From positions 1 to 34,354 of the forward strand of contig CATZIC010000018.1 of assembly GCA_958419945.1 (NCBI GenBank): DNA of 34,354 nucleotides, written 5' to 3'. The position numbers and the translations under genes are program-made. This document shows, one piece after another, positions 15,239 to 21,858 of this stretch. Under the pieces are notes generated by a model. It did not search any database, had not been told where the DNA came from, and saw only the letters and a program-made list of their open reading frames with translations. Source of the DNA: an uncultured Clostridia bacterium (GTDB lineage Bacteria; Bacillota; Clostridia; Christensenellales; Borkfalkiaceae). How positions within the stretch are numbered: the first letter of the stretch is position 1; the number at the start of each line of letters is the position of its first letter.

Positions 15239-16474
15239 ATGTTTGAAGTTAAAACCAATCAAGAAATAGGAGCAAATTTGAAAAAATTAATTTTATCAAA
15301 GTATCGCTCTTGTAGAAAATTTTGTTTTGATTATGTTGATTTAGCCTATAATTTATGTGATGATCCAAACGTAACAAGGGATGACCTAGTAAGAAAACTT
15401 ACAAATAGATTGTCGCAAATCTTAAAAGGAACCAAAGCTATTCAAATATATGATTTGCCGGTATTCTCTAAACTGTTGGATGTATCGTGTGAAGAAATAC
15501 TTACTGCAGGAGTAGTTCACAAACCTATATCCAATAGAATGACAAATTACAATATTGCATTTTCCAAAGATCCAAAAGATTGGGAAGAATATCTTTCGAA
15601 AAAGGAGTGTATGGCGGCTTATGCAGATGAATTTGGCAAGACAATAGTAGATTATGCTTTGGAATTTAAGAATTATAGATTTCTGAAATTTTTAATTGAT
15701 AACGGGTATATTTGTTTTGTGTCAGGTGATGAAGTTGATAATTGGCGTTACGGAATTGATTTCGGGGCTAAATCATTATTCAAGAAACGGTTTGAATCCT
15801 ATAATGTGCAGCAAGAACTTGATGAAAATAAAACGTTAAGAACGCAGGTGATTGCATTAGCATTGGAAAGCAATGATGACTCTGTTTTGGAAAACATGAA
15901 GGCCAGAGAACTGCCTCCGCAGTATACGGTACATCCCTTTTGCCGTAATAATATAACTTTTTCCGAATTCTATGATGAAAACTATATTGACGTTATAGTT
16001 AAATCGAAAGAGAAAGTGTTTAATTATTTTTGCCAAGAATATTACATTACTGATCAACGTCAGAGGAATCAATTTAAATGGCTTTATCCTTTCTTTGATA
16101 AGATGATTGAAAGGGCTATAATAGCAAAACCCGAAAGGGCGGGTAAATTGTTGGATATAGCAATCAATTATAATAAAAACCTGTATGATGAATTGAAAAA
16201 AGAAATTTTGAGGGTGGCAAAATTGCAAAGGCAATTTAATTACAGTAAGGTTGGGTTTAGCAAAATCATTGAAATGGTGCTTCAGAATTTTTATCTTAAT
16301 GAAGAAAAGAATTATATTACTTTCTATGCTTATGCTTTTAAAGAAAATCCGATTTGTGGCATGGTATTTTCGGTTGATGCCAAATCAAGCAATGAAAATC
16401 TTCAGTATAAAATCGGAGAACTTAACGATTATTACAATAAAATCATTAATATACGTGAAAATTTAATCAAATAA
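15239..16474 (+). CDS. XRE-like helix-turn-helix protein with ankyrin-like middle region
   Basis: This is a 411-residue protein of unknown function. Residues about 45-90 look like the second half of an XRE/Cro domain (LTNRLSQILKGTKAIQIYDL, then PVFSKLLDVSCEEILTAG). Residues about 130-165 (YADEFGKTIVDYALEFKNYR, then FLKFLIDNGYI) resemble an ankyrin-type helix pair. The C-terminal 250 residues are rich in Y, K and N and match nothing I know. Start ATG 15239 has AAGGAG at 15224-15229; an upstream in-frame TTG lacks one. It is probably the repressor for the two operators just upstream, possibly with a ligand- or protein-sensing C-terminal region. It is AT-rich, unlike the operon before it. Confidence 0.6.
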   Translation: MFEVKTNQEIGANLKKLILSKYRSCRKFCFDYVDLAYNLCDDPNVTRDDLVRKLTNRLSQILKGTKAIQIYDLPVFSKLLDVSCEEILTAGVVHKPISNRMTNYNIAFSKDPKDWEEYLSKKECMAAYADEFGKTIVDYALEFKNYRFLKFLIDNGYICFVSGDEVDNWRYGIDFGAKSLFKKRFESYNVQQELDENKTLRTQVIALALESNDDSVLENMKARELPPQYTVHPFCRNNITFSEFYDENYIDVIVKSKEKVFNYFCQEYYITDQRQRNQFKWLYPFFDKMIERAIIAKPERAGKLLDIAINYNKNLYDELKKEILRVAKLQRQFNYSKVGFSKIIEMVLQNFYLNEEKNYITFYAYAFKENPICGMVFSVDAKSSNENLQYKIGELNDYYNKIINIRENLIK

Positions 16475-16517
16475 TAACCTTTCATACTCCTTGAATATAA
16501 TTTGAGAGGTAATCAAA

Positions 16518-16832
16518 ATGTCAAAGTACAATATTATTGAAGTTTGGAATAAGAAATTCGGCAATAAAGCCGAAGTATATGATTACGCTGGGCGTCTTAT
16601 GAAAAAAGCTGCTTGCGGCAATCGAAATAGCAAGTATTTTCCGACCATCGATCATATCAGACCGTTGTCGTTAGGTGGGCAAGATACTATAGACAATATT
16701 ATAATTTGCCATCGTGATACCAATGAAGAAAAGTCAAACTTTTTCCCTCATTGGAAAGCGAACGGCAATCGATACATTGCTATACGTGTTCGTGGAAAGA
16801 AAAATGCGTACTGTATATATGAGGAAGAATAG
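16518..16832 (+). CDS. Small HNH endonuclease
   Basis: This 104-residue protein is essentially one HNH domain: TIDHIRPLSLGGQDTIDNI (43-61) supplies the DH and the central Asn, and IICHRDTNEEKSNFFPHW (62-79) the last metal-binding His and following helix. It lacks the CxxC pairs of larger HNH enzymes. The N-terminal 40 residues are basic (FGNKAEVYDYAGRLMKKAA) and could bind DNA. A ribosome binding site (GAGAGGT at 16504-16510) precedes the ATG. It sits 43 nt after the XRE-like gene and 11 nt before the acidic small gene, so the three probably form one transcript. The role is unknown: a nuclease toxin or a homing-type nicking enzyme are both possible. Confidence 0.75.
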   Translation: MSKYNIIEVWNKKFGNKAEVYDYAGRLMKKAACGNRNSKYFPTIDHIRPLSLGGQDTIDNIIICHRDTNEEKSNFFPHWKANGNRYIAIRVRGKKNAYCIYEEE

Positions 16833-16843
16833 GAGAGTACAAT

Positions 16844-16984
16844 ATGTCAAAATGGTGTTATAATTACGATTCAGGTGAATACGAAGACATTGATGAAGAC
16901 GGGTATAGTTGGACACAAGGCGCTTACGTTTATAATTGGGATGATAGCGAATACCAAAAAGAACGAGAAGACGAAGATGATTAG
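16844..16984 (+). CDS. Very acidic 46-residue protein, candidate inhibitor of the HNH protein
   Basis: A strong AGGAGAG at 16831-16837 precedes ATG 16844 and a 46-codon frame closed by TAG. The product has 16 Asp/Glu against 3 Lys/Arg, and 10 Trp/Tyr, with repeated short units such as YDSGEYEDIDEDGY and YNWDDSEYQ and the tail KEREDEDD. I recognise no family. Position directly after a small nuclease and the strongly negative, aromatic composition suggest an immunity protein or DNA mimic; that is inference. The frame is supported by the ribosome binding site and biased composition, not by homology. Confidence 0.6.
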   Translation: MSKWCYNYDSGEYEDIDEDGYSWTQGAYVYNWDDSEYQKEREDEDD

Positions 16985-17027
16985 TCGCTGATAATACGCT
17001 TTCTGCTGTAATGTGTTAAAACAATAT

Positions 17028-17072
17028 AAAAATACAAGGCTTGTTCCGCGTGTGAATAAGCCTTGTATTTTT
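17028..17072 (+). terminator. Terminator of the XRE/HNH cassette
   Basis: AAAAATACAAGGCTT (17028-17042) pairs perfectly with AAGCCTTGTATTTTT (17058-17072), with a 15-nt loop and a terminal T run. Confidence 0.85.
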
Positions 17073-17074
17073 AA

Positions 17075-17101
17075 GACCCCGTCGGCAAAGCCGATGGGGT
17101 C
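17075..17101. repeat. REP-like GC-rich hairpin
   Basis: GACCCCGTCGGC (17075-17086) and GCCGATGGGGTC (17090-17101) form a 12-bp stem with one G-T pair around AAA. No T run follows, so it is not a normal terminator. It looks like a dispersed extragenic palindrome. The next 90 bases, up to the promoter, show nothing else. Confidence 0.6.
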
Positions 17102-17191
17102 CATTTGATTTTTCGGCAAACTATATCGATGCCGATTATCGTTCACATTTTACCACATATATCAAAAAATCAACCGATTATTGAAAAAGGA

Positions 17192-17220
17192 TTGATACAG
17201 TATCTAAATTGAAGTATAAT
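17192..17220 (+). promoter_or_regulatory. Promoter of the LytTR-DUF3021 pair
   Basis: TTGATA (17192-17197), a 17-bp spacer, TATAAT (17215-17220), giving a leader of about 45 nt. LytTR regulators of this kind often control themselves, but I did not find a clear paired LytTR direct repeat here. Confidence 0.75.
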
Positions 17221-17273
17221 TTGCACGTAAAGAATGAGTGGCGAAAACCTGCTACATAAAAGGAGCTTTTAAT

Positions 17274-17714
17274 GTGAAGATAGAAGTAAAAATCGACAAA
17301 AATTGTACGGAAACGAAAGTAATAATCGTTGCCGAAAAAATGACGGACGAAGTTTCCGCCATAATGCAGCGACTATCAAAAGAACCCACGCTAAGCCTTG
17401 TCGGCTACGATAGCGACGTCGCTTTCTTTTTGGACCCAACCGATATAATACGAATATATGCGGCGGTCGGAAAGGTCTTTGCGGTTACAGATAAGAAAGA
17501 ATACGTCTTGCGTTTAAGGCTATACGAGGTTGAAGAAAAACTGACAGGCAAAGGTTTTGTGCGCATTTCCAATTCGGAAATAATCAATATCAAGAAAACG
17601 AAGAAATTCGACTTAAGCAGGGCAGGCACGATTTGCGTATCGCTGTCAAACGGCGACGTCTGTTTTGTTTCGAGGCGATACGTTACGAAAATAAAAAAAA
17701 CTTTGGGTATATGA
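17274..17714 (+). CDS. LytTR-domain DNA-binding regulator
   Basis: This 146-residue protein has a short N-terminal region with no receiver domain, then a LytTR DNA-binding domain (about 45-143). The typical core is FVRISNSEIINIKKTKKF (95-112), and the end SRRYVTKIKKTLGI is also typical. I start at GTG 17274, 8 nt after AGGAG (17261-17265); an upstream in-frame GTG at 17238 lies before the ribosome binding site. The gene is followed after 9 nt by a DUF3021 membrane gene, the standard partner arrangement. In such pairs the membrane protein is thought to control the regulator, but signal and targets are not known here. Confidence 0.88.
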   Translation: MKIEVKIDKNCTETKVIIVAEKMTDEVSAIMQRLSKEPTLSLVGYDSDVAFFLDPTDIIRIYAAVGKVFAVTDKKEYVLRLRLYEVEEKLTGKGFVRISNSEIINIKKTKKFDLSRAGTICVSLSNGDVCFVSRRYVTKIKKTLGI

Positions 17715-17723
17715 GGTGATAAA

Positions 17724-18197
17724 ATGAGAAAGAAAATTATATTAAGAAGTCTTTTGGGTGCCCCAATCGGTGCAACGATCAGTCTAATAATAACGGTTAT
17801 AATTTCATTATGTTTGGGCGGTGGCAAGTATCTTCCCGCACCCGACGGGCTAATTGAGTGGTGCGGAAACGAAATAACCGCCGTAATTGTGCAAACAATT
17901 TGTTCAATGTTGCTCGGCGGGGCCTGTAGCGGCGCATCGGTAATTTGGGAAATTGAAAAATGGAGCATTACGAAACAAACTTTGATACATTTTGCCGTAT
18001 TTGTTGTTGCGTTTGTGCCTATTTCGTACCTGCTTAATTGGATGCCGCACAACCTTTACGGCGGGTTAGGCTACGCAGCCACTTTTCTTATTATATACGC
18101 ACTAATATGGGTGTCCATTTATTTCCCTATAAAGGCAAAAATCAAAAAAATGAACGAACAATTACGGGAAATAGAAGAAATTAACCATAAAAATTAG
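17724..18197 (+). CDS. DUF3021 four-helix membrane protein, partner of the LytTR regulator
   Basis: This 157-residue protein has four hydrophobic helices at about 9-31, 52-75, 87-107 and 117-135, then a charged cytoplasmic tail (KAKIKKMNEQLREIEEI). Features typical of DUF3021 include the N-terminal RSLLGAPIGATISLIIT, a Gly-rich second helix, and the 'YFPIKAKIKKMNEQL' end. It is co-transcribed with the LytTR gene and probably modulates it from the membrane. A strong terminator follows directly. Confidence 0.85.
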   Translation: MRKKIILRSLLGAPIGATISLIITVIISLCLGGGKYLPAPDGLIEWCGNEITAVIVQTICSMLLGGACSGASVIWEIEKWSITKQTLIHFAVFVVAFVPISYLLNWMPHNLYGGLGYAATFLIIYALIWVSIYFPIKAKIKKMNEQLREIEEINHKN

Positions 18198-18200
18198 AAC

Positions 18201-18243
18201 AAAATAAAATGAGTTCTGCACACGGCAGGGCTCGTTTTATTTT
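18201..18243 (+). terminator. Terminator of the LytTR-DUF3021 operon
   Basis: AAAATAAAATGAGTTCTGC (18201-18219) pairs along its whole length with 18225-18243, allowing three G-T pairs, with a 5-nt loop, and ends in a T run. It begins 4 nt after the DUF3021 stop. Confidence 0.85.
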
Positions 18244-18296
18244 CGCAAAAATTTTGCATTTAGCTATCGGACAAAAAACGCTTTTCCCTTTTTTGT

Positions 18297-18363
18297 CGAA
18301 AAAAATATTTTTCGGAGAATTTTTTAAAAAAGTATTGACAAACAAAAATTGATAGTATATAAT
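18297..18363 (+). promoter_or_regulatory. Promoter of the starch-binding lipoprotein gene
   Basis: TTGACA (18335-18340), a 17-bp spacer, TATAAT (18358-18363): a near-perfect sigma-A promoter. Upstream A/T tracts include a small dyad (CGAAAAA/TTTTTCG at 18297-18314) that may act as an UP element. The LacI-type operator starts at the last base of the -10. Confidence 0.9.
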
Positions 18364-18405
18364 GTGGTTAATCGATTAACCACACAATTAGAATAAATCG
18401 ATTAA
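18363..18405. promoter_or_regulatory. LacI-family operators O1 and O2
   Basis: O1 is a perfect 22-bp palindrome at 18363-18384 with core TTAATCGATTAA (18368-18379), touching the -10 and covering the start of transcription. O2 at 18394-18405 is TAAATCGATTAA, one mismatch from the O1 core, 26 bp away centre to centre. The central CG and AT-rich arms are typical of LacI/MalR regulators. The LacI gene at 20996-21796 is the likely ligand. Confidence 0.82.
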
Positions 18406-18427
18406 AAATAATTTTGAGGTGGGAAGA

Positions 18428-20212
18428 ATGAAAAAACTCAAATGTTTGTGTTTAGTTCTTACTGTAGTTCTATGTGTAGCCGGTGTGGCGACACTTACTG
18501 CATGTACAGATCCTAAACCATTAACGCACACCGTAACTTTCTATGACGGCACGAACGTACTTGAAACGAAAACGGTGGAAGATGGCAAAACTGTTGAAAA
18601 CTGGACGCCCGAAAAGGAAGGGTATCACTTTGATGATTGGTATGCAGAGCCTAACTTTGCTCACGAATTTCCGTTTGAAAAGGCGATAACGAAAGACACT
18701 TCGGTATTTGCAAAGTTCTCTTCTACGGCAGTTATAGAAGACACTCGTGAATTTTATATCTGCGGACAGGGAAGTAGCAGTGCGCTCGGCGGGTCTTCGT
18801 CTTTAAAAGACAGCGGTAAAATGACTAAAGCAGCGGACAAAAACGAATACACGCTTACCGTTGATTTGTATAAAAACGATTGGTTCCAATTTGTAACCAA
18901 CACTTCTTGGCACTATCAGCACGGTTGGGGTTATCTTGCAAGCGGTACTTTAGACGGCACGGAATACTTTGCCTCTAACGGCAGTATCGACGGCACGAAG
19001 CCAACTAAATGGGAAGACATAATATGCAAGGTTGACGGTAACTATACCTTTACGCTTACCACTCATCCCGCAGACGATATGGATAATCCTACGGGTGTGA
19101 GCGCTTCCGATACCATTACTTGGGTCAGAAATGGCGACGTTCTTGGCGAGCTTGAAACGGTAATGACTTATTATATCAAAGGTGAAAAGATTACCGCATG
19201 GCAAGACATGCTTAACGCTCATACTCAAATGAAGGAAACCGAAACCGAAGGTGTTTACGCTTTGAGTATTTATCTCAAAGAGGGCGAGCAATTTATGTTT
19301 GCTTCTATGGCTACCACGGGAACGGAAACGGTCCCCGGAACGGTATATATCAAAGCAGGCAATCTCGACGAAGCAAGCAAGGCATATGTAGACGGAACGA
19401 CCGGCAATATGACGGCGAAAGCGAGCGGTACGTATACCTTTACTTATACGGCTGCCACTGAAAAACTTGTCGTTGCATTCGACGCTGAAAAAACGCCCGT
19501 TGCGGCCGATTATTACCTTGACGGCGCGTTCGGCGGCGACCACAATTGGGCAAACAACTGCTTTAACGCAGATTATAAATTCGCGGAAACCGCAAGCGGA
19601 TCCGGCGTGTACGCACTTAACGGCGTCGAGCTGACAGCAGGAACGGAGTTCTGTATTCAGGCTTTCAAGAAAGGCTCCACCGAACCGGGCGATCAGTGGG
19701 TAAATCAAGTAGGCAACTATAACTACCGTTATTACGTAGGCGCTGCAAATATTGTCGAAGCGGCAAAACCCGCCCCTGAAGGAAACAACTATAATTTCAA
19801 GGTAGTAACAGCAGGGACCTATAACATTACCATCGACAGCTATTCCAAGATAGTCAATATTAAATCTGCCAATGCAGGTTATGATATTTATATCAAAGGC
19901 GGAATGAACGGTTGGGCACACGCATTTAATGCGCAGTATAAGCTCGCAAAATCTTCCGATAACGCCAATATCTACGAAATTACTCTTGCTTTTGAAGAAA
20001 ATTGGGAGCTTGGTCTTGCCAAATACGATGAAGGCGCAAATTCCGGCAACGGCGAATGGATAGGACTTAATAATCTCGGAACGAGCGGCGACGCAAACGA
20101 ACAGTTCAGTCAAGCAAGCGGCAACTTAAAGTGCAAAGCCGCAGGTACTTATAAAGTAACCTACAATCTTGAAACGGGAAAAATAGACTTTTACGCGGTA
20201 ACAAACGCATAA
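18428..20212 (+). CDS. Multi-module starch-binding lipoprotein
   Basis: This 594-residue surface lipoprotein begins with a lipoprotein signal peptide (lysines, a hydrophobic stretch, lipobox LTAC with Cys26). Residues 34-98 are an InlB/Listeria-Bacteroides-type beta repeat (HTVTFYDG ... GYHFDDWYAEPNF). Four related modules of about 100-130 residues follow, starting near 108 (REFYICGQG), 247 (TYYIKGEKITAW), 361 (DYYLDGAFGGDHNW) and 485 (YDIYIKGGMNGW). Each ends in 'GTYTFT..' or 'GTYKVTYN' strands, like SusE/SusF-type starch-binding modules. It probably captures starch or maltodextrin outside the cell. Start ATG 18428 is placed by GAGGTGGG at 18416-18423. It is monocistronic with two LacI-type operators, and the transporter operon lies 1.6 kb downstream. 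Confidence 0.8.
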   Translation: MKKLKCLCLVLTVVLCVAGVATLTACTDPKPLTHTVTFYDGTNVLETKTVEDGKTVENWTPEKEGYHFDDWYAEPNFAHEFPFEKAITKDTSVFAKFSSTAVIEDTREFYICGQGSSSALGGSSSLKDSGKMTKAADKNEYTLTVDLYKNDWFQFVTNTSWHYQHGWGYLASGTLDGTEYFASNGSIDGTKPTKWEDIICKVDGNYTFTLTTHPADDMDNPTGVSASDTITWVRNGDVLGELETVMTYYIKGEKITAWQDMLNAHTQMKETETEGVYALSIYLKEGEQFMFASMATTGTETVPGTVYIKAGNLDEASKAYVDGTTGNMTAKASGTYTFTYTAATEKLVVAFDAEKTPVAADYYLDGAFGGDHNWANNCFNADYKFAETASGSGVYALNGVELTAGTEFCIQAFKKGSTEPGDQWVNQVGNYNYRYYVGAANIVEAAKPAPEGNNYNFKVVTAGTYNITIDSYSKIVNIKSANAGYDIYIKGGMNGWAHAFNAQYKLAKSSDNANIYEITLAFEENWELGLAKYDEGANSGNGEWIGLNNLGTSGDANEQFSQASGNLKCKAAGTYKVTYNLETGKIDFYAVTNA

Positions 20213-20235
20213 CGGCCCGTAAAAAAGCGAAAAAA

Positions 20236-20263
20236 GGCGGGCGTTCCGTAAAGAACGTCCGCC
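20236..20263 (-). terminator. Convergent terminator, mainly for the minus-strand gene
   Basis: GGCGGGCGTTC (20236-20246) pairs with GAACGTCCGCC (20253-20263), with one G-T pair. On the minus strand it is followed by a run of T (plus-strand A run at 20230-20235), so it ends the gene at 20312-20797. It may also stop readthrough from the lipoprotein gene. Confidence 0.75.
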
Positions 20264-20311
20264 AAAATTATATCTCATATATTTTACATACTAAACCTTA
20301 TCGCTTATACC

Positions 20312-20797
20312 TTAATAATTGGATAGGAACCTTTTAACTTTATCGTTAACAATTATTCTTTCTCGATCAGGTGCTTTGAACACCAAATAATTCATTTCAT
20401 TCAAATCATTTTTCTTAAATGGGTCAAATAATTCGCATAAACTCTTGTTTAATTCCTGTTTCCAAAATTCCTCATCAATCTTAAACGGCTGAAAAAGATT
20501 TGTTCTTTTTTTATTAACACTTACTTCAATATGTTCTAAAACAGGCATCTGTACCGGAATTTCAGAAACATCTTCAAAGGCGTCTGCAATTTCTTTAAGA
20601 CTATCGCTTTTCAGATTAGATAAATTTTTTATAATGATATTAAAATCAAGAAAAAAACCTTTGTCAAACGGGCATGTCATATACTGTATTTGGATGATTA
20701 TGTTATCCAACAGCATGTAAAATTTCTTGTTATAATATTGAAACCCATATTCAGTTAAAGTATCTTTCGTGATTTTTTTAAATGTTCTATTTTCCAT
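20312..20797 (-). CDS. DUF4304-like hypothetical protein
   Basis: This 161-residue soluble protein has an N-terminal half that fits the DUF4304 pattern: an FKKITKDTLTEYGFQYYNKKFY opening, then a beta-rich IIIQIQYM..FDKGFFLDFNIII. The family has no known function. The start is uncertain: the ATG at 20797 has no adjacent ribosome binding site, although GGAGGAG lies about 34 nt upstream (20831-20837, minus strand) with an in-frame stop between them. It is AT-richer than the starch genes on both sides and lies in the opposite direction to the lipoprotein gene, so it may be an insertion into the locus. Confidence 0.5.
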   Translation of the reverse strand: MENRTFKKITKDTLTEYGFQYYNKKFYMLLDNIIIQIQYMTCPFDKGFFLDFNIIIKNLSNLKSDSLKEIADAFEDVSEIPVQMPVLEHIEVSVNKKRTNLFQPFKIDEEFWKQELNKSLCELFDPFKKNDLNEMNYLVFKAPDRERIIVNDKVKRFLSNY

Positions 20798-20885
20798 TTT
20801 TTTAATATAAAACTAAAACTATTTTATATTCTCCTCCAAATAGAGTCGTTTCAAAGCCCAACTGACTTCATTGCGAACGTCTACC

Positions 20886-20922
20886 GTCATTGCGAGGAGC
20901 GTAAGCTCCGTGGCAATCCAGA
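20886..20922. repeat. Dispersed 'CATTGCGAG...GGCAATC' extragenic palindrome
   Basis: Outer arms ATTGC (20889-20893) and GCAAT (20913-20917) enclose an inner hairpin GGAGC-GTAA-GCTCC. This CATTGCGAGGAGC/GGCAATC pattern is a widely scattered extragenic repeat in many bacterial genomes. A partial copy (CATTGCGAAC) precedes it at about 20869-20878. It fills the gap between the DUF4304-like and LacI genes. Confidence 0.65.
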
Positions 20923-20995
20923 CACCAAGGCAATGTAATTGTCAAAAGTGGGGCTATAATCCTGTTAACGACCGTTTTGTATAATGTTATAACGC

Positions 20996-21796
20996 TTATA
21001 CTTTATAATAATGTGTGTCGAAGGGTACTCTTTGCAGGACTTTTTCCAAGCAAGTTAAAGTCTGCTCGCACTTATTCTGCATAAGGGTGTCCGGGAAGTA
21101 CACTTGATGATTGCCGTCCGAAAGATATTCCATGATTATTTTGTCGGTTGTAAGAATCTTTTTCCGATTATTCAGCGTATTTAAATCGCTCATACTTTCA
21201 ACGAAAATGACGTTATCGAAAATCGATAAAATTTCCTCTTTCAAACTGCCGTCTAAGGGCGTAAGACAAGCAAAGCAAAAATCATTGCCAAAACGTTCCA
21301 TCGCTTGATTTTTAAGTTTATTTAGGTCTGCTGTAATCTGAAAAAACAGCGTATCTTTTACAATGCAATCTACGGATATAAGCGGAACGTAGTTAAACTT
21401 ACCTATTGTTATAAAAGAATCCCGATCTATATTATACGCAATAATGGCGTCGACGTTATCGAGGTGTCTATAAGGCATTCCGCTCAAAACAATGCCGTAC
21501 TTTTCGTTAGGAAACACTTTTTGCAGGCTTTCCACAAAATACATAAATTCGCCGTTATATAAAGCATTATCGGTTTTTCCCGTATAAACCGAAATCAGTT
21601 TGGAATCGGGCGAGGCCCTTAAATTTTTAGCAAATGCACCGGGTTTGTAATTATAAAGGTTTACCAAATGTAAAACTTTTTGGCGTGTTTGCTCGCTGAT
21701 AGATTTATCCGGGCGGTTATTGATTATATATGACACGGTGGCGGAAGAAACGCCTGCTTCGCGTGCAATATCATGAATTGTAACTTTCTTGACCAT
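20996..21796 (-). CDS. Short LacI-family regulator of the starch/maltodextrin locus
   Basis: The N terminus is a textbook LacI helix-turn-helix and hinge: VTIHDIAREAGVSSATVSYI (5-24), then QTRQKVLHLVNLYNYKPGAFAKNLR. The sensor part is only about 205 residues, against about 270 in usual members (total 266 versus about 330-340), and is hard to align, so the effector domain is shortened or divergent. I start at ATG 21796 because homology begins there; a TTG 48 nt upstream would require translating through the -35/-10 region. With this start the transcript would be almost leaderless. It is divergent from the GH13/transport operon and is the likely ligand of the TTAATCGATTAA operators upstream of the lipoprotein gene. 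Confidence 0.85.
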   Translation of the reverse strand: MVKKVTIHDIAREAGVSSATVSYIINNRPDKSISEQTRQKVLHLVNLYNYKPGAFAKNLRASPDSKLISVYTGKTDNALYNGEFMYFVESLQKVFPNEKYGIVLSGMPYRHLDNVDAIIAYNIDRDSFITIGKFNYVPLISVDCIVKDTLFFQITADLNKLKNQAMERFGNDFCFACLTPLDGSLKEEILSIFDNVIFVESMSDLNTLNNRKKILTTDKIIMEYLSDGNHQVYFPDTLMQNKCEQTLTCLEKVLQRVPFDTHYYKV

Positions 21797-21802
21797 ACGA
21801 TT

Positions 21803-21831
21803 ATTATAAAGATAAAGACTGAAAAAGTCAA
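21803..21831 (-). promoter_or_regulatory. Promoter of the LacI gene predicting a leaderless mRNA
   Basis: On the minus strand, TTGACT (21831-21826), a 17-bp spacer and TATAAT (21808-21803). The start codon begins 7 nt after the -10, exactly where transcription should start, and no ribosome binding site is present. A CGATTA half-site (21798-21803) overlaps the -10 and could allow autoregulation. Confidence 0.65.
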
Positions 21832-21858
21832 CAAATTTTAGCAAGGACGCTACTATAT

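Noticed and set aside
16985..17191. Possible riboswitch or structured RNA before the LytTR genes
   Set aside because: The two hairpins are explained as a terminator and an extragenic palindrome, and both lie upstream of the promoter of the next operon.
17405..18052. A 215-codon minus-strand frame across the LytTR and DUF3021 genes
   Set aside because: It overlaps two recognisable genes entirely and matches nothing itself.
18950..20113. A 387-residue open frame on the minus strand opposite the starch-binding lipoprotein
   Set aside because: It is the antisense shadow of a well-supported gene with signal peptide, lipobox and repeated modules. It has no ribosome binding site and a composition (C, I, V, F and R-rich) typical of reverse-frame reading.
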